Part shown: positions 7,401 to 16,617 of the stretch, piece by piece
How positions within the stretch are numbered: the first letter of the stretch is position 1
How the letters are laid out: the number at the start of each line of letters is the position of its first letter
Assembly (NCBI GenBank): GCA_027491235.1
Contig: JAIXWO010000021.1
Location: forward strand, 656,721-720,720
Reading direction: 5' to 3'
DNA from: Sphingomonadales bacterium
GTDB taxonomy: Bacteria > Pseudomonadota > Alphaproteobacteria > Sphingomonadales > Sphingomonadaceae
DNA: 64,000 bases
Program-made: the position numbers and the translations under genes
The notes under the pieces: model-generated
What the model was told of the DNA's origin: nothing
Database searches by the model: none
What the model saw: the letters and a program-made list of their open reading frames with translations, nothing else

Positions 7401-8602
7401 TACGAAATAATGCCTGTTGCCCGGCCCGCAATGGCGAACCGTTTCAGGATATCCGCGACCTGCTCCGACGTGTGTTCGGCGCAGAGCGAGCAGCGCAGCA
7501 GCGTCATACCCGCAGGCGTCGCCGGTGGACGCGCGAGGTTCACGTAAAGCCCGTTGTCGAGCAGCGCTTCCCACATCATCGCGCCGCGTTCGAGGTCCGG
7601 CATGATGACGGCGATGATTGCTGACTGGGGCGTTTCGGTGCCCAGCTTGAAGCCAAGATCGCGCAGACCCTTGTGCAGGGTCTTTGAATTTTCCCACAGA
7701 TGCGCGCGCTTGTTGCTACCGTGCATCAGCTTGCGGATCGATGTGGCCGAACTCGCCATCACGCTCGGCGGCAGGGCCGCTGTGAAGACATAGGGACGGC
7801 AGACGAGGCGCATCACCTCAAATTTCGGGTGATTGGACACGCAGAAGCCGCCAACGGTGCCGACGGATTTGCTGAACGTGCCGATGATGAAATCGACATC
7901 GTCGATGACGCCCTGTTCCTCGGCAACGCCGCGGCCATGTTCCCCGATAAAGCCCATCGAATGCGCTTCGTCGACCAGCACCATCGCGCCCGCTTCCTTG
8001 GAAACGCGGATCATCTCCTTGAGCGGCGCGACATCGCCGAGCATCGAATAGACGCCTTCCAGAACGACGAGCTTGCCCGCTTCGGGTGGCAGGCGCTTCA
8101 GTCGCTTTTCGAGCGCTTCGACATCATTGTGGCGGAAGGCAACAACTTCGGCATCGCCCATCTTGCACCCATCATAGATGGAGGCATGGCTGTCGATGTC
8201 GAGGATGATGTAATCCCCCTTGCCGGCAATCGTCGAAATGATGCCGAGGTTGGCCTGGTATCCCGTTGAAAACACCATGGCATGGTCCATGGCGTAGAAT
8301 TCCTTGAGCGCCTCTTCGACATCGCGGTGGTCGCGGAAGGTGCCGTTGAGCACGCGGCTGCCGGTCGTGCCTGCGCCGAATTCATCAAACGCTTTCTTGC
8401 CGGCTTCGATGACGTCGGGGTCGAACGTCATGCCCATATAGTTATAGGTGCCGAGCAGAATGGTCTCACGGCCATTGCAGACAGCGACGGTCGGGGACTT
8501 CACCTCTTCCATCACGAGTGAGAAGGGATCACGCACGCCGGTGGCGAGCAGATTTTCACGCTGTTGGATCAGAGGATCAAATTTCGAAAAAAGATCAGTC
8601 AT
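7400..8602 (-). CDS. spt: Serine palmitoyltransferase
   Basis: A 400-residue PLP enzyme of the alpha-oxoamine synthase family that condenses L-serine with palmitoyl thioester to 3-ketodihydrosphingosine, the first step of sphingolipid synthesis. Residues H139 (DSHASIYDG), D211 and H214 (VDEAHSMG) and the Schiff-base lysine K245 (GTFSKSVGTVGG) each lie exactly 20 positions before their equivalents in the well-studied Sphingomonas paucimobilis enzyme (recalled H159, D231, H234, K265). The ATG at 8602 was chosen over one 9 bp upstream because the GGGAAG ribosome site is 10 bp from it. The bacterial protein lacks membrane segments and is soluble. The acyl carrier protein gene lies 119 bp upstream. 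Confidence 0.96.
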   Translation of the reverse strand: MTDLFSKFDPLIQQRENLLATGVRDPFSLVMEEVKSPTVAVCNGRETILLGTYNYMGMTFDPDVIEAGKKAFDEFGAGTTGSRVLNGTFRDHRDVEEALKEFYAMDHAMVFSTGYQANLGIISTIAGKGDYIILDIDSHASIYDGCKMGDAEVVAFRHNDVEALEKRLKRLPPEAGKLVVLEGVYSMLGDVAPLKEMIRVSKEAGAMVLVDEAHSMGFIGEHGRGVAEEQGVIDDVDFIIGTFSKSVGTVGGFCVSNHPKFEVMRLVCRPYVFTAALPPSVMASSATSIRKLMHGSNKRAHLWENSKTLHKGLRDLGFKLGTETPQSAIIAVIMPDLERGAMMWEALLDNGLYVNLARPPATPAGMTLLRCSLCAEHTSEQVADILKRFAIAGRATGIIS

Positions 8603-8721
8603 TTTTTTCATTCTTCCCGTTGCGTCGTGCCGACTTGGCCCCCGGCACCTTGCCAACCCAGACGCCCGTTCTGGCTGGCATGACCCCGAAAAAACACGTC
8701 GGGGCGACGGAAATTAGAGGC

Positions 8722-8964
8722 TTAACTGCCCAGTTTGATCACGGCATCCACAAGCTGCCCGACCGTTTCAATTTCGGCCTGCATGTTCATGGTGATGATG
8801 ATGTCAAATTCGTCTTCAACCGCGGCCACGAAATCCATGACCGTCAGGCTGTCCCATTCCAGATCATGCTGGAATGTCGTTGCGTCTGAGAGTTCCGTGC
8901 CTTTTTTGTTAAAGGGCGCGATCAGGTCGGCAACCTTGTCAAATACTGTCTGGCGATCCGTCAT
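8722..8964 (-). CDS. Acyl carrier protein associated with serine palmitoyltransferase
   Basis: An 80-residue acidic carrier protein with the 4'-phosphopantetheine attachment serine S39 in EWDSLTVMDFV. It differs from the housekeeping AcpP sequence and lies directly upstream of the serine palmitoyltransferase gene on the same strand. In Caulobacter and Sphingomonas a specialised carrier protein next to the transferase supplies the acyl chain, so this is the likely acyl donor for sphingoid base synthesis. The 119 bp to the transferase contain a CCCCG...CGGGG stem but no clear terminator. Confidence 0.92.
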   Translation of the reverse strand: MTDRQTVFDKVADLIAPFNKKGTELSDATTFQHDLEWDSLTVMDFVAAVEDEFDIIITMNMQAEIETVGQLVDAVIKLGS

Positions 8965-9090
8965 GTGTCTTCCTTAACGCGTTGGATACTAATGCCAAGC
9001 GATTGCGGCGCAAACGGGGCAGCACCCGGAGAACAACGGTGCTCCGGGGCCACTTTCGGCGTCAATTCGTCGCAGAAAAGCAGGTGGAGC

Positions 9091-9432
9091 TTAGTCGCCC
9101 TTGCCCGGCTCAGCCGAGAAGTACTTATCGAACTTGCCGTCTTCGCCCTTATGGTCGTCGGCGTCGGCAGGGGTCTGGTCACCCTTGCGGGTTACGTTGG
9201 GCCATTCGGCGGAATAGCTGTTGTTCAGCTCGAGCCACTTTTCCAGACCGCTTTCGGTGTCGGGCAAGATGGCTTCCGCCGGGCATTCCGGTTCACACAC
9301 ACCGCAATCGATGCATTCGTTCGGGTTGATGACGAGCATATTCTCGCCTTCATAGAAGCAGTCGACGGGACAGACCTCCACGCAATCCATGTACTTGCAC
9401 TTGATGCAGGCTTCGGTGACGACATAGGTCAT
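9091..9432 (-). CDS. fdxA: 7Fe ferredoxin FdxA
   Basis: A 113-residue ferredoxin with cysteines C9, C12, C17, C21 and C25 in the first half and C40, C43, C46 and C50 in the second. The arrangement fits the FdxA group with one [3Fe-4S] and one [4Fe-4S] cluster. The acidic C-terminal extension is typical of alphaproteobacterial members. It sits downstream of the helicase and S4-protein genes, an order often seen in this class; in many relatives carD follows, whereas here the acyl carrier protein and serine palmitoyltransferase genes do. Confidence 0.95.
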   Translation of the reverse strand: MTYVVTEACIKCKYMDCVEVCPVDCFYEGENMLVINPNECIDCGVCEPECPAEAILPDTESGLEKWLELNNSYSAEWPNVTRKGDQTPADADDHKGEDGKFDKYFSAEPGKGD

Positions 9433-9467
9433 TGCGGGTCCTCCGGAATGTGTAGTTTTGCGGTTCG

Positions 9468-9752
9468 TTAGATGGCGATAAGGGCGCCGTCAATCGGCTG
9501 CGGTGGGGCAATTTCGCGATAATGCCCCCGCGCCTCTTCTGCCGGGCCTCTCCTTTGGGGGAGGGCCTCCACCCGAATGACATGGATGGCGCCATGCAGG
9601 GGGATGGTGATGACGCTGCCGGGACCGACATCGGTATGGGCGCGTTTCACATTTTGGCCATTGAGGCGGATGCGGCCTTCTCCCACAATTTGCTGCGCAA
9701 GCGTGCGGGTTTTGGTGAGCCGGGCGAAGAAGAGAAATTTATCGAGCCGCAT
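9468..9752 (-). CDS. S4-domain RNA-binding protein (Hsp15-like)
   Basis: A 94-residue protein beginning [20 protein letters not shown], the hallmark start of an S4 RNA-binding domain, then [10 protein letters not shown]. In Escherichia coli the related Hsp15 binds stalled 50S subunits carrying nascent chains. The short basic C-terminal tail is typical of alphaproteobacterial members. It starts 6 bp after the helicase stop and is followed 35 bp later by fdxA, so the three are probably one transcript. Confidence 0.9.
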   Translation of the reverse strand: MRLDKFLFFARLTKTRTLAQQIVGEGRIRLNGQNVKRAHTDVGPGSVITIPLHGAIHVIRVEALPQRRGPAEEARGHYREIAPPQPIDGALIAI

Positions 9753-9758
9753 AAACTC

Positions 9759-12266
9759 CTATCTCTTTAATTGGCCAAGCACGGCGAAAGCCGCATTGAC
9801 CGGGGTGGGGGCCTGGACACGCCGTGGGCGGCCGCGCCAGCGCCATTGGTTCGGCTGGATATTGCCCACAGGATGAAAGCCGATCGCCCGCATGATCCGG
9901 GCAAAGGTCTCGCTGCCGATGCCAAGCGACACGGCCATGGCGGGGTCGAGCATCGACGTTCGTTCTTTGCCGCGCGCATCATGGGCGGCGCGCGCGATCC
10001 GTTCAACAAGGTCGATGCGCAGCATCTGGTCCCCAAAGCGGCGGTATCCGGCCAGCCGCGCGGCCTCAGCCAGCACAGGGGCCGGCTTGTCGAGCAGGCC
10101 AAGCCCGGCGAGCGGCCGCGGCGGCATCATCTGGCCTGCCCGAATGGCGGAAAGCGCCAGCCGCAGGCGGGTCGGCTCTGGCTTGAGCAGAACCGGCAAG
10201 AAAACATCAAGCGCGCCAATGGTCACACCAAGGCGCTGGAGAAACTGCCGCTGGCCCCGATCGAGCGACGCCAGTGCATCATCGCTGGCCGCACGATCGA
10301 GCACGCCGCCATGTTCAGCCAGCTGGACCAAAATGCCCCGCAGGACAGGCGGCGTCTCCCGATCTGCGGCCACAGCCGAAATCTTGTTAAGCGGCCCAAG
10401 CTTGCCGGTGATCATGCGGGCAACCCAGGCCTCAAGTCGTGCCTCGACAGCTGCGCGACTGGCCGGATCCACCCGCGACAAAGCGGGGCTCAAAAAGAGA
10501 CGCGGGGTGACAAGTGTTTTGCCCGGTTTGAAACGGGCCAGCTCAACGTCTGTCCAGACAATGCGGACCGGTGTTCCGGGTTCGGTAATCAGGCTGAAAG
10601 CGCTGTCTGCGGCCTCGACGACCTTCTGCGCGCGCCGGGCGAATTCCTTGGGCAGGCGCAACTCAGCCGCAGCAAGCAGCCTCTTATGGTCTTTGCCCCG
10701 CGCGGCGGCATCGGGTGCAAAGGTGAAGCCATTCAGCGTCCCGATCATCTCCCCATCCACCAGAACCTCGCCATTGTCATCAACCTGCACGTCGAGAAGG
10801 GCGGGATCATTGCTGACGGACTTCATCAGGATCGACGTGCGCCGGTCCACGAACCGTTCGGTTAGGCGCGCGTGAAGGGCATCGGATAGTTTGAGTTCCA
10901 GCTCGCGGGTCCGCTCGGCCCATGTGGGCGCGTCAATCAACCAGTCAGCCCGCTGGGCGACATAGGCCCAAATGCGGACTTCAGAGATGCGGGCGGCAAG
11001 TGTTTCGACATCGCCCTGCACGCTATCCAGCCGCGCAATCTGGGCAGCAAACCAGGGGCCGGGGATATGGCCTGACCCTTCGGACAAGAAGCCGAAAATC
11101 TGGCTGACCATGCGGGAATGATGTTCTGCGCCCACCTTGCGGAAATCAGGCAGGCCGCAGGCGGCCCAGAGCCTTTGGACCATGCGGGGCCCGCGCGCCC
11201 GGTCGATGACCATCCGGTCGTTGGACAGGATGCGCAGCACGGTCAGGTCGATAGAGTCCGGCGCAGCCCGCAGCACGGGGTTGTCGGGCCGGACGCCCAA
11301 GGACTGCGTCAGTGCGTCGACCGAGCCAAAATCAAGATCGCTGTTGCGCCACATCAGATGCTCGAGCGGTTTGAAGCGATGCTCCTCAATCCGTTCAATC
11401 TCAATGTCTGAGAATGCCGCTTCATCCGGCCCGCCGGATAGAACGCCAAAGGTGCCGTCGCGCTGGTGACGCCCGGCGCGGCCTGCAATCTGCGCCATTT
11501 CCGAAAGATGCAGCCGCCGTTGGCGTTTGCCGTCAAATTTGGTGAGGCTGGCAAAGGCGACATGGCCGACATCCATGTTCAGCCCCATGCCGACGGCGTC
11601 CGTCGCGACCAGGTAGTCGACTTCGCCCGCCTGATACATGGCGACCTGCGCGTTGCGCGTGGCCGGCGACAAGGCGCCCATGACAACCGCCGCGCCGCCG
11701 CGCGTCCGCCGCAGCATTTCGGCCACGGCGTAAACATGCTCGGCCGAGAAGGCGACGATGGCGGTGCGCGGTGGCAGGCGGGACAACTTCTTGCCGCCTG
11801 CATAAGTCAGCTGGGAAAAGCGGGGGCGGGTGATGATCTCTGCCTCGGGAAGCAGCGTGCGCACAAGGGGCTTCAGGCTTTCCGACCCGAGGATCATCGT
11901 TTCTTCGCGACCGCGGGCACGCAGCAATCTGTCAGTAAATACATGGCCGCGTTCGGCATCAATGCCGAGCTGCGCTTCATCGAGCGCCACAAAGGCGACG
12001 TCCCGGTCGGTCGGCATCGACTCCGCTGTGCACAACAGCCAGCGCGCGTCGGGGGGGAGGATACGCTCTTCGCCGGTGATCAGGCCGACATGCTTTGCGC
12101 CTTTGATGCGGACAACGCGGTCATACACTTCGCGTGCCAAAAGGCGCAAAGGGAAGCCCATGATGCCGCTGGAATGGGCACATAGCCGCTCAACCGCGAG
12201 GTGCGTCTTTCCCGTATTGGTCGGCCCGAGAACGGCCGTAATCGCGGAACGCGCGCGTTGGCTCAT
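9759..12266 (-). CDS. SUV3-like DEAD/DEAH-family RNA helicase
   Basis: An 835-residue superfamily 2 helicase related to mitochondrial SUV3. The N terminus has Walker A GPTNTGKT (residues 14-21) and a Walker B-like ALDEAQLG. The second RecA domain includes ATDAVGMGLNMDV and motif VI QIAGRAGR. A long C-terminal region carries the SUV3-type helical extension. ATG 12266 was chosen because the helicase core begins about 10 residues after it; the open frame upstream (to 12374) encodes unrelated-looking sequence. Alphaproteobacterial copies usually precede an S4 protein and FdxA, as here. The RNA substrate is not known from sequence. Confidence 0.9.
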   Translation of the reverse strand: MSQRARSAITAVLGPTNTGKTHLAVERLCAHSSGIMGFPLRLLAREVYDRVVRIKGAKHVGLITGEERILPPDARWLLCTAESMPTDRDVAFVALDEAQLGIDAERGHVFTDRLLRARGREETMILGSESLKPLVRTLLPEAEIITRPRFSQLTYAGGKKLSRLPPRTAIVAFSAEHVYAVAEMLRRTRGGAAVVMGALSPATRNAQVAMYQAGEVDYLVATDAVGMGLNMDVGHVAFASLTKFDGKRQRRLHLSEMAQIAGRAGRHQRDGTFGVLSGGPDEAAFSDIEIERIEEHRFKPLEHLMWRNSDLDFGSVDALTQSLGVRPDNPVLRAAPDSIDLTVLRILSNDRMVIDRARGPRMVQRLWAACGLPDFRKVGAEHHSRMVSQIFGFLSEGSGHIPGPWFAAQIARLDSVQGDVETLAARISEVRIWAYVAQRADWLIDAPTWAERTRELELKLSDALHARLTERFVDRRTSILMKSVSNDPALLDVQVDDNGEVLVDGEMIGTLNGFTFAPDAAARGKDHKRLLAAAELRLPKEFARRAQKVVEAADSAFSLITEPGTPVRIVWTDVELARFKPGKTLVTPRLFLSPALSRVDPASRAAVEARLEAWVARMITGKLGPLNKISAVAADRETPPVLRGILVQLAEHGGVLDRAASDDALASLDRGQRQFLQRLGVTIGALDVFLPVLLKPEPTRLRLALSAIRAGQMMPPRPLAGLGLLDKPAPVLAEAARLAGYRRFGDQMLRIDLVERIARAAHDARGKERTSMLDPAMAVSLGIGSETFARIMRAIGFHPVGNIQPNQWRWRGRPRRVQAPTPVNAAFAVLGQLKR

Positions 12267-12461
12267 CCCGGTCAGATTGCCATGATCTTGCCCATGCGCA
12301 AGGGCTAATCGACCTAGGTGACCAAAAGGGCAGTGCAACTCTTCGGCAATTTGGCACGGATGGCCGCTGCACACCTGTTTTGCCCAAACATAAGTTTGAC
12401 ATTAACCATTGGCGTTTACAGGTAGCGCAACGGGATCGCGGTCGGAAAGGCCAGAGCAAGC

Positions 12462-13964
12462 TTGTTTGAACGAAACGAACATGGTTTTGGCGCGTTTGGC
12501 GCGACGATGGCGTTGTCGCTCGATCAGGCCTTGCCGGTCCCGCATGATCTGACGACATGGTCCGGGCGGATCGACCATGTCGTTGACCGTCTCCATCATC
12601 TGGATCTTGTACCTGATCTTGGCGCCGATATCGGCACGGGCCGCTGGTTCCGTGGGCTCGCCACCTGTCTGGCCTTGTGCGGAGTCACTTTGGCGTTTGC
12701 GCCGGGTATTCATCCTCTTGTCGGCCGCGCGCCTGCGCCGGTTGAGGGTCGGGCCTGGGATGATAGCCGCGCACAGGCCATCGCGCCGCTCGCTTATGGC
12801 GGCAATACCGGCAAACGGATGGCGGCGAACGATCTGGTCACGCCCCTGGCCGACGCGCCGGAACGCCCGACCATCGAACTCACAACAACCATCGGACAGG
12901 GCGACGGCTTTGCCCGTGTGCTGGAACGCGCCGGTGTCGCCGCAGGAGAGGCCAGTCGCGCCGCCTGGCTGGTGGCCTCGGTTGCGCCGCTGTCCGGCAT
13001 TGAACCGGGCACGGTGATGCCCATTGTACTTGGCCCCCGCTCCTCGCGCAGCGTCGCCCGCCCGCTGCAGTCGCTGGATGTGCGCGCGCGTTTTGACTTG
13101 AACGTCCGCATTTCCAACGTCGGCGGCACTCTCCAAATGGTCCAGATGCCGATCAAGGTGGACAATACCCCGCTTCGGATCGTCGGCCGTGTGGGGGATA
13201 GCCTTTATCGGTCTGCGCGTGCGGCAGGTGTTTCGGCGGGTGTCGCCCAATCCTTTATCCGTGCCATTTCCAGCAAGGTCGATTTTGACCGTGATCTGGC
13301 GTCCGATGCCCGCTTCGACATGATTGTGGAGCATCAGCGGGCGGAAACCGGCGAATCCAAAACCGGTAAACTGATGTACATCGGCATCCATCGTGGCAAC
13401 CGCGCGATCCGCATGATCCCCTGGACCATCGGCGGACGGACCGACTGGTATGATGCCGCAGGCGTCGGCCAACGCCGCGAGGGCATGGTGCGCCCGGTTG
13501 CGGCGGCGCGCATTTCTTCAGGTTTCGGTATGCGTTTCCACCCGCTGCTCGGCTATTCGCGCTTCCACAAAGGCACGGACTATGCCGCGATGACGGGCAC
13601 GCCGATCCGCGCTGTTACGGACGGCATTGTCACGCTGGCCGGATGGTCGGGGGGCTATGGCAATATGGTCAAGCTGTCGCATGCCGGCGGTTTGGGCACC
13701 GGCTATGCCCATATGAGCCGCATCGCCGTGCGTCCGGGCGCACGCGTCGTGCAGGGGCAGGTCATCGGTTATGTCGGCACCACCGGCCTGTCGACAGGGC
13801 CGCATCTCCATTTCGAAGTGTATCGCAACGGACAGGCGGTCAGCCTCAATTCGGTGAACTTTGCCTCATCCTCGCTGCTTTCGGGCAGGGAGTTGGAGGC
13901 GTTTCGTGCGCGGCTGCGCGCAATGTTGGCCATCCCCGTTTCGGGTGAAGGGCGCGATCTTTAG
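12462..13964 (+). CDS. M23 family metallopeptidase, membrane-anchored (LytM-type)
   Basis: A 500-residue envelope peptidase: one N-terminal membrane segment (about residues 64-82), a long periplasmic linker and a C-terminal LytM domain. Zinc ligands H369 and D373 (HKGTD) and the H448-x-H450 pair (HLHFE) are present, so it should be active as a peptidoglycan DD-endopeptidase. The start is uncertain: TTG 12462 with GGAAAGG upstream, or ATG 12507. The 195-bp region shared with the divergent helicase gene probably holds both promoters. A second M23 peptidase lies at 23356-24537. Confidence 0.9.
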   Translation: MFERNEHGFGAFGATMALSLDQALPVPHDLTTWSGRIDHVVDRLHHLDLVPDLGADIGTGRWFRGLATCLALCGVTLAFAPGIHPLVGRAPAPVEGRAWDDSRAQAIAPLAYGGNTGKRMAANDLVTPLADAPERPTIELTTTIGQGDGFARVLERAGVAAGEASRAAWLVASVAPLSGIEPGTVMPIVLGPRSSRSVARPLQSLDVRARFDLNVRISNVGGTLQMVQMPIKVDNTPLRIVGRVGDSLYRSARAAGVSAGVAQSFIRAISSKVDFDRDLASDARFDMIVEHQRAETGESKTGKLMYIGIHRGNRAIRMIPWTIGGRTDWYDAAGVGQRREGMVRPVAAARISSGFGMRFHPLLGYSRFHKGTDYAAMTGTPIRAVTDGIVTLAGWSGGYGNMVKLSHAGGLGTGYAHMSRIAVRPGARVVQGQVIGYVGTTGLSTGPHLHFEVYRNGQAVSLNSVNFASSSLLSGRELEAFRARLRAMLAIPVSGEGRDL

Positions 13965-14072
13965 CTCTCTTACCTGCTGAATTTAGCGGGGTGTGATGGC
14001 CGTCACATTGCGAATCAGTTTCCACCAATATGGAGGTGAAGCGACCCAAGGCGCTTCCCTTTTCGGTCATTT

Positions 14073-14130
14073 AGGGGGCGCCCCCTCCTTGACGGCCCGG
14101 CAACTATCCCTGTCGGGCCGTCATTTTCTG
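14073..14130 (+). terminator. Palindrome and probable terminator after the M23 gene
   Basis: AGGGGGCGCCCCCT at 14073-14086 is an exact palindrome. It is followed by GACGGCCCG (14091-14099) pairing with CGGGCCGTC (14114-14122), then ATTTTCT. The second hairpin has a 9-bp GC-rich stem and a short T-rich tail, fitting rho-independent termination of the upstream peptidase gene. It also separates it from the convergent gene at 14156. Confidence 0.55.
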
Positions 14131-14155
14131 ACGGTCAACCGCATTGCCCCAGATC

Positions 14156-15025
14156 CTATCTTACCGCGCCCTGCCGCAGCAGGCGGGGCACAAGGAACAG
14201 CGCCGCCACCAAAGGAAAACGCCGCTGCCAGGGTTTGATCTCAATCTGCGTGCCGGCATGCCGGTTGATCTTCCAGGCGAGGTAATCAATCCCGCCTGAA
14301 AAGGTCAGGCTGGCCTTGGCGAGGCGCAGGACGCTTGCCCGCTTTCCGCGCTTGCGCAATTTGGTCCAGACGCGTTCTGTGGCCGGGCGGCTCATCGTTG
14401 CAGAGAGGGGGATGGCCGCGCCAAAGCGTGCATAGCGCGCCGGGTCTGCTTCAACGATAGAGCCGGACCGCGTCGTCTTTTCTGCGCGCAATTCGCATTG
14501 ATAGGTCCGGGCAAAGCCTTCCTGCCAGACGATCATCGGGTCATGCGATGCCGCCACAGGCCGGGCGAGATCAAACAAGGTTGGCGCCGCCTTGGCGACC
14601 GCGTCCACAGCCCGGTCTCGCGCGGCGGCATCTTTCGACCAGACCAGCCGGGACGGTTGGGCAAAGCGCGCCCAGACGGAAACGGTGGTGGCGTCGGGTC
14701 TGTTGAGCGCTGCAAAGTCCGCCTCGCTCAGCACCGCATATTTGGCCGCAAGGCCATCTGCTGTGAACGGAAAGACATTGGGGGGGATCAGCCGGTTGGC
14801 GGTGGCGAGCCAGCGCTTTTCATAAGCCGATGGATAGTCCGACACGATCAGGTAGAAATCGAGCATCAGCCCATCAAGCCGCGCTTCGCGCAGGCAGGAC
14901 CCGTAAAACAGCACGGCCCGCGCAGCATCACCGTAAAGGGCAGCGATGGCAGTTGCCATCTCGGTGACTTGGGGAAGGACAGGGTGCGCCAGTTCTTCTT
15001 CAACCAGCGCGCGCAGCGCAGTCAC
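14156..15025 (-). CDS. Nucleotidyltransferase-like protein, possibly Tam41-type CDP-DAG synthase
   Basis: A 289-residue protein with AVLFYGSCLREARLDG then LMLDFYLIVSDY, which reads like the GS...DxD core of a nucleotidyltransferase fold. Overall layout and length recall the Tam41/Mmp37 family, the peripheral-membrane CDP-diacylglycerol synthase of mitochondria. A C-terminal hydrophobic patch (FPLVAALFLVPRLL) could aid membrane contact. It overlaps the lipid kinase gene upstream by 4 bp, which supports a phospholipid role. The second acidic position of the metal site is not certain by eye, so the function is a hypothesis. Confidence 0.6.
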   Translation of the reverse strand: MTALRALVEEELAHPVLPQVTEMATAIAALYGDAARAVLFYGSCLREARLDGLMLDFYLIVSDYPSAYEKRWLATANRLIPPNVFPFTADGLAAKYAVLSEADFAALNRPDATTVSVWARFAQPSRLVWSKDAAARDRAVDAVAKAAPTLFDLARPVAASHDPMIVWQEGFARTYQCELRAEKTTRSGSIVEADPARYARFGAAIPLSATMSRPATERVWTKLRKRGKRASVLRLAKASLTFSGGIDYLAWKINRHAGTQIEIKPWQRRFPLVAALFLVPRLLRQGAVR

Positions 15026-15990
15026 ACTGCCAGCTTGAGGAAGGGAATAGGCGGCGTGGAGCGGAGCACAATGGGTCGCCCTTCAATGGCCCTGAATGTT
15101 TCGCCATCCAGAATGACGCTGGTGCCGCAGCTTTCGATGCGGATAACATCGCCCTGCTGCACATGCACGCCGCGCACAGGTTCCCGGCCGAGCCTGCCGG
15201 CAATGGCGGCCCAGAGCGCGCGGACAAGTGCCGGGGCCGATTGCTCGATGGCGAGCAGCTTCAACCCCATCGCGCCGGGCGCGCTGGTCCGGCCGTTGAG
15301 CAGCAGCTTTTCCAAAGTCGTGACGATCAGGAAGGAGAAGCGGCGTGTTGCCTCTCCATCGCGGATCAACGAGACGGAGACGGGGTTTGGCGCGGGCGGC
15401 AGCAGACGGCCATGCAGGCCAGAGATCATCGCGAATACAGCGGCAATCCCGGCAATCACATGGCACAGCCCGTTGGGCAGGCCGAGGGGATAGAGTTTTT
15501 CGCGGCAATAGAGAATTGTGTCAGCAAGGCCTGCGCCGCCCAGAAACATACCAAGGACAGGGCGGTTGCTATGTTCGCCCTCGGTCAGCGAAATGAGCTC
15601 CCGCTGGACGACATGGTCATGCAAGTCATGGCGTGCGGCCTCGACAATCCGCTCCAGCATCCCGATGGGATCCCCATCAGCCCCCAGATCAAGCGCGATC
15701 AGGTTGGTCTTGCCATTGGGCAGGACAGCGACCGGCGGCGGTGACGCGCCGAAATAACCGCCATGGTGAATTTCGGTCAGGGCGGCCTGCACCGTCCCAT
15801 CGCCGCCATTGATGATCAGAATGCGCGGCTTGACCTGCGCAATGGAGGTGAGGGCGGCACCAATCTGGCTCGCATCCTCAACCTCATAATGGAACACTTC
15901 GGGGTGTTGCGCGCAAAAGGAACGGATGCGCGGCAGGATGGCGCGGTTGCCCGTCGAATTCGGGTTCGAAAGCAGGGCAACAAGCGCCAT
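15022..15990 (-). CDS. Diacylglycerol kinase-family lipid kinase
   Basis: A 322-residue protein of the DAGK catalytic family. The nucleotide-binding motif NGGDGTVQAA is at residues 61-70, preceded by SNPNSTGN near the N terminus, the usual first block. The C-terminal half carries the beta-rich lipid-binding fold with VILDGE near the end. Family members phosphorylate diacylglycerol, sphingoid bases or ceramide. Because this organism makes sphingolipids, a sphingolipid kinase is as likely as a diacylglycerol kinase. It is followed with a 4-bp overlap by the nucleotidyltransferase-like gene. Confidence 0.88.
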   Translation of the reverse strand: MALVALLSNPNSTGNRAILPRIRSFCAQHPEVFHYEVEDASQIGAALTSIAQVKPRILIINGGDGTVQAALTEIHHGGYFGASPPPVAVLPNGKTNLIALDLGADGDPIGMLERIVEAARHDLHDHVVQRELISLTEGEHSNRPVLGMFLGGAGLADTILYCREKLYPLGLPNGLCHVIAGIAAVFAMISGLHGRLLPPAPNPVSVSLIRDGEATRRFSFLIVTTLEKLLLNGRTSAPGAMGLKLLAIEQSAPALVRALWAAIAGRLGREPVRGVHVQQGDVIRIESCGTSVILDGETFRAIEGRPIVLRSTPPIPFLKLAV

Positions 15991-15992
15991 GC

Positions 15993-16484
15993 CTAGAGGT
16001 ACCGCACCGTGATCGGCACAATGGTTGTGCCGTTGGCGACAGAGACCTGCACTTGGCTGGCCGGCGGCTTGCGTCCAAACAGCACGGACATCAGCGAGAA
16101 TTTCGGGTTGCCCGATGCGCCAATGCCGTCAGACCGGTCTGTATCGCCGTTCTTATTAATATCATGGCGGACATCGACGGCATAGGTGCCGGCCGCGCCA
16201 ACGGGAACGCAAATTTCAATCGGGCCGGATGCCGGCACGTCATATTCATAGCGCTTATGCGCGAACTTCTTGTTGAAATAGGTGTCTGGGTCACCGGTGA
16301 AGGTGCGCACACGCACCGTGCCCGCACGACTTTTGAGGCCTGCCACACGGACGAGGATCGTCGGCTCGCGGCCGCCGGAACACAGCGACGGGTTCGGGCC
16401 CAAAGCTTGGGCCATCCCGAATCCGGGTAAGCCCAAAGCCGCCGTTGCCAGCACCAACATTCCTTTACGCAACTTTGCCATCAT
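15993..16484 (-). CDS. DUF2141 family periplasmic protein
   Basis: A 163-residue protein with a Sec signal peptide (hydrophobic residues about 8-22, cleavage near AQA) and a beta-sandwich domain containing VRHDINKNGDTD followed by GNPKFSL, the signature of DUF2141. The D-x-N-x-D pattern resembles a calcium site. Function is unknown; members are secreted or periplasmic and common in sphingomonads and Bacteroidetes. It lies directly upstream of the lipid kinase gene (2 bp gap) and is divergent from lptF. Confidence 0.85.
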   Translation of the reverse strand: MMAKLRKGMLVLATAALGLPGFGMAQALGPNPSLCSGGREPTILVRVAGLKSRAGTVRVRTFTGDPDTYFNKKFAHKRYEYDVPASGPIEICVPVGAAGTYAVDVRHDINKNGDTDRSDGIGASGNPKFSLMSVLFGRKPPASQVQVSVANGTTIVPITVRYL

Positions 16485-16617
16485 TCTGACACCCTTGAAA
16501 AATGCATCGGGCCGTTTGCACTCACGGCCAGACTCACCTAATCCTCGTTGGCACGATCCATCTGGACTCCATTTGCGGCCAAATCATGGTCAGGAATCGA
16601 CTGAATTCAGAAATACG

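Noticed and set aside
8612..8721. CCCCG...CGGGG stem between the acyl carrier protein and serine palmitoyltransferase genes as a terminator
   Set aside because: The stem is only 5 bp, the T-run is in the loop rather than after the stem, and co-transcription of the two genes is expected.
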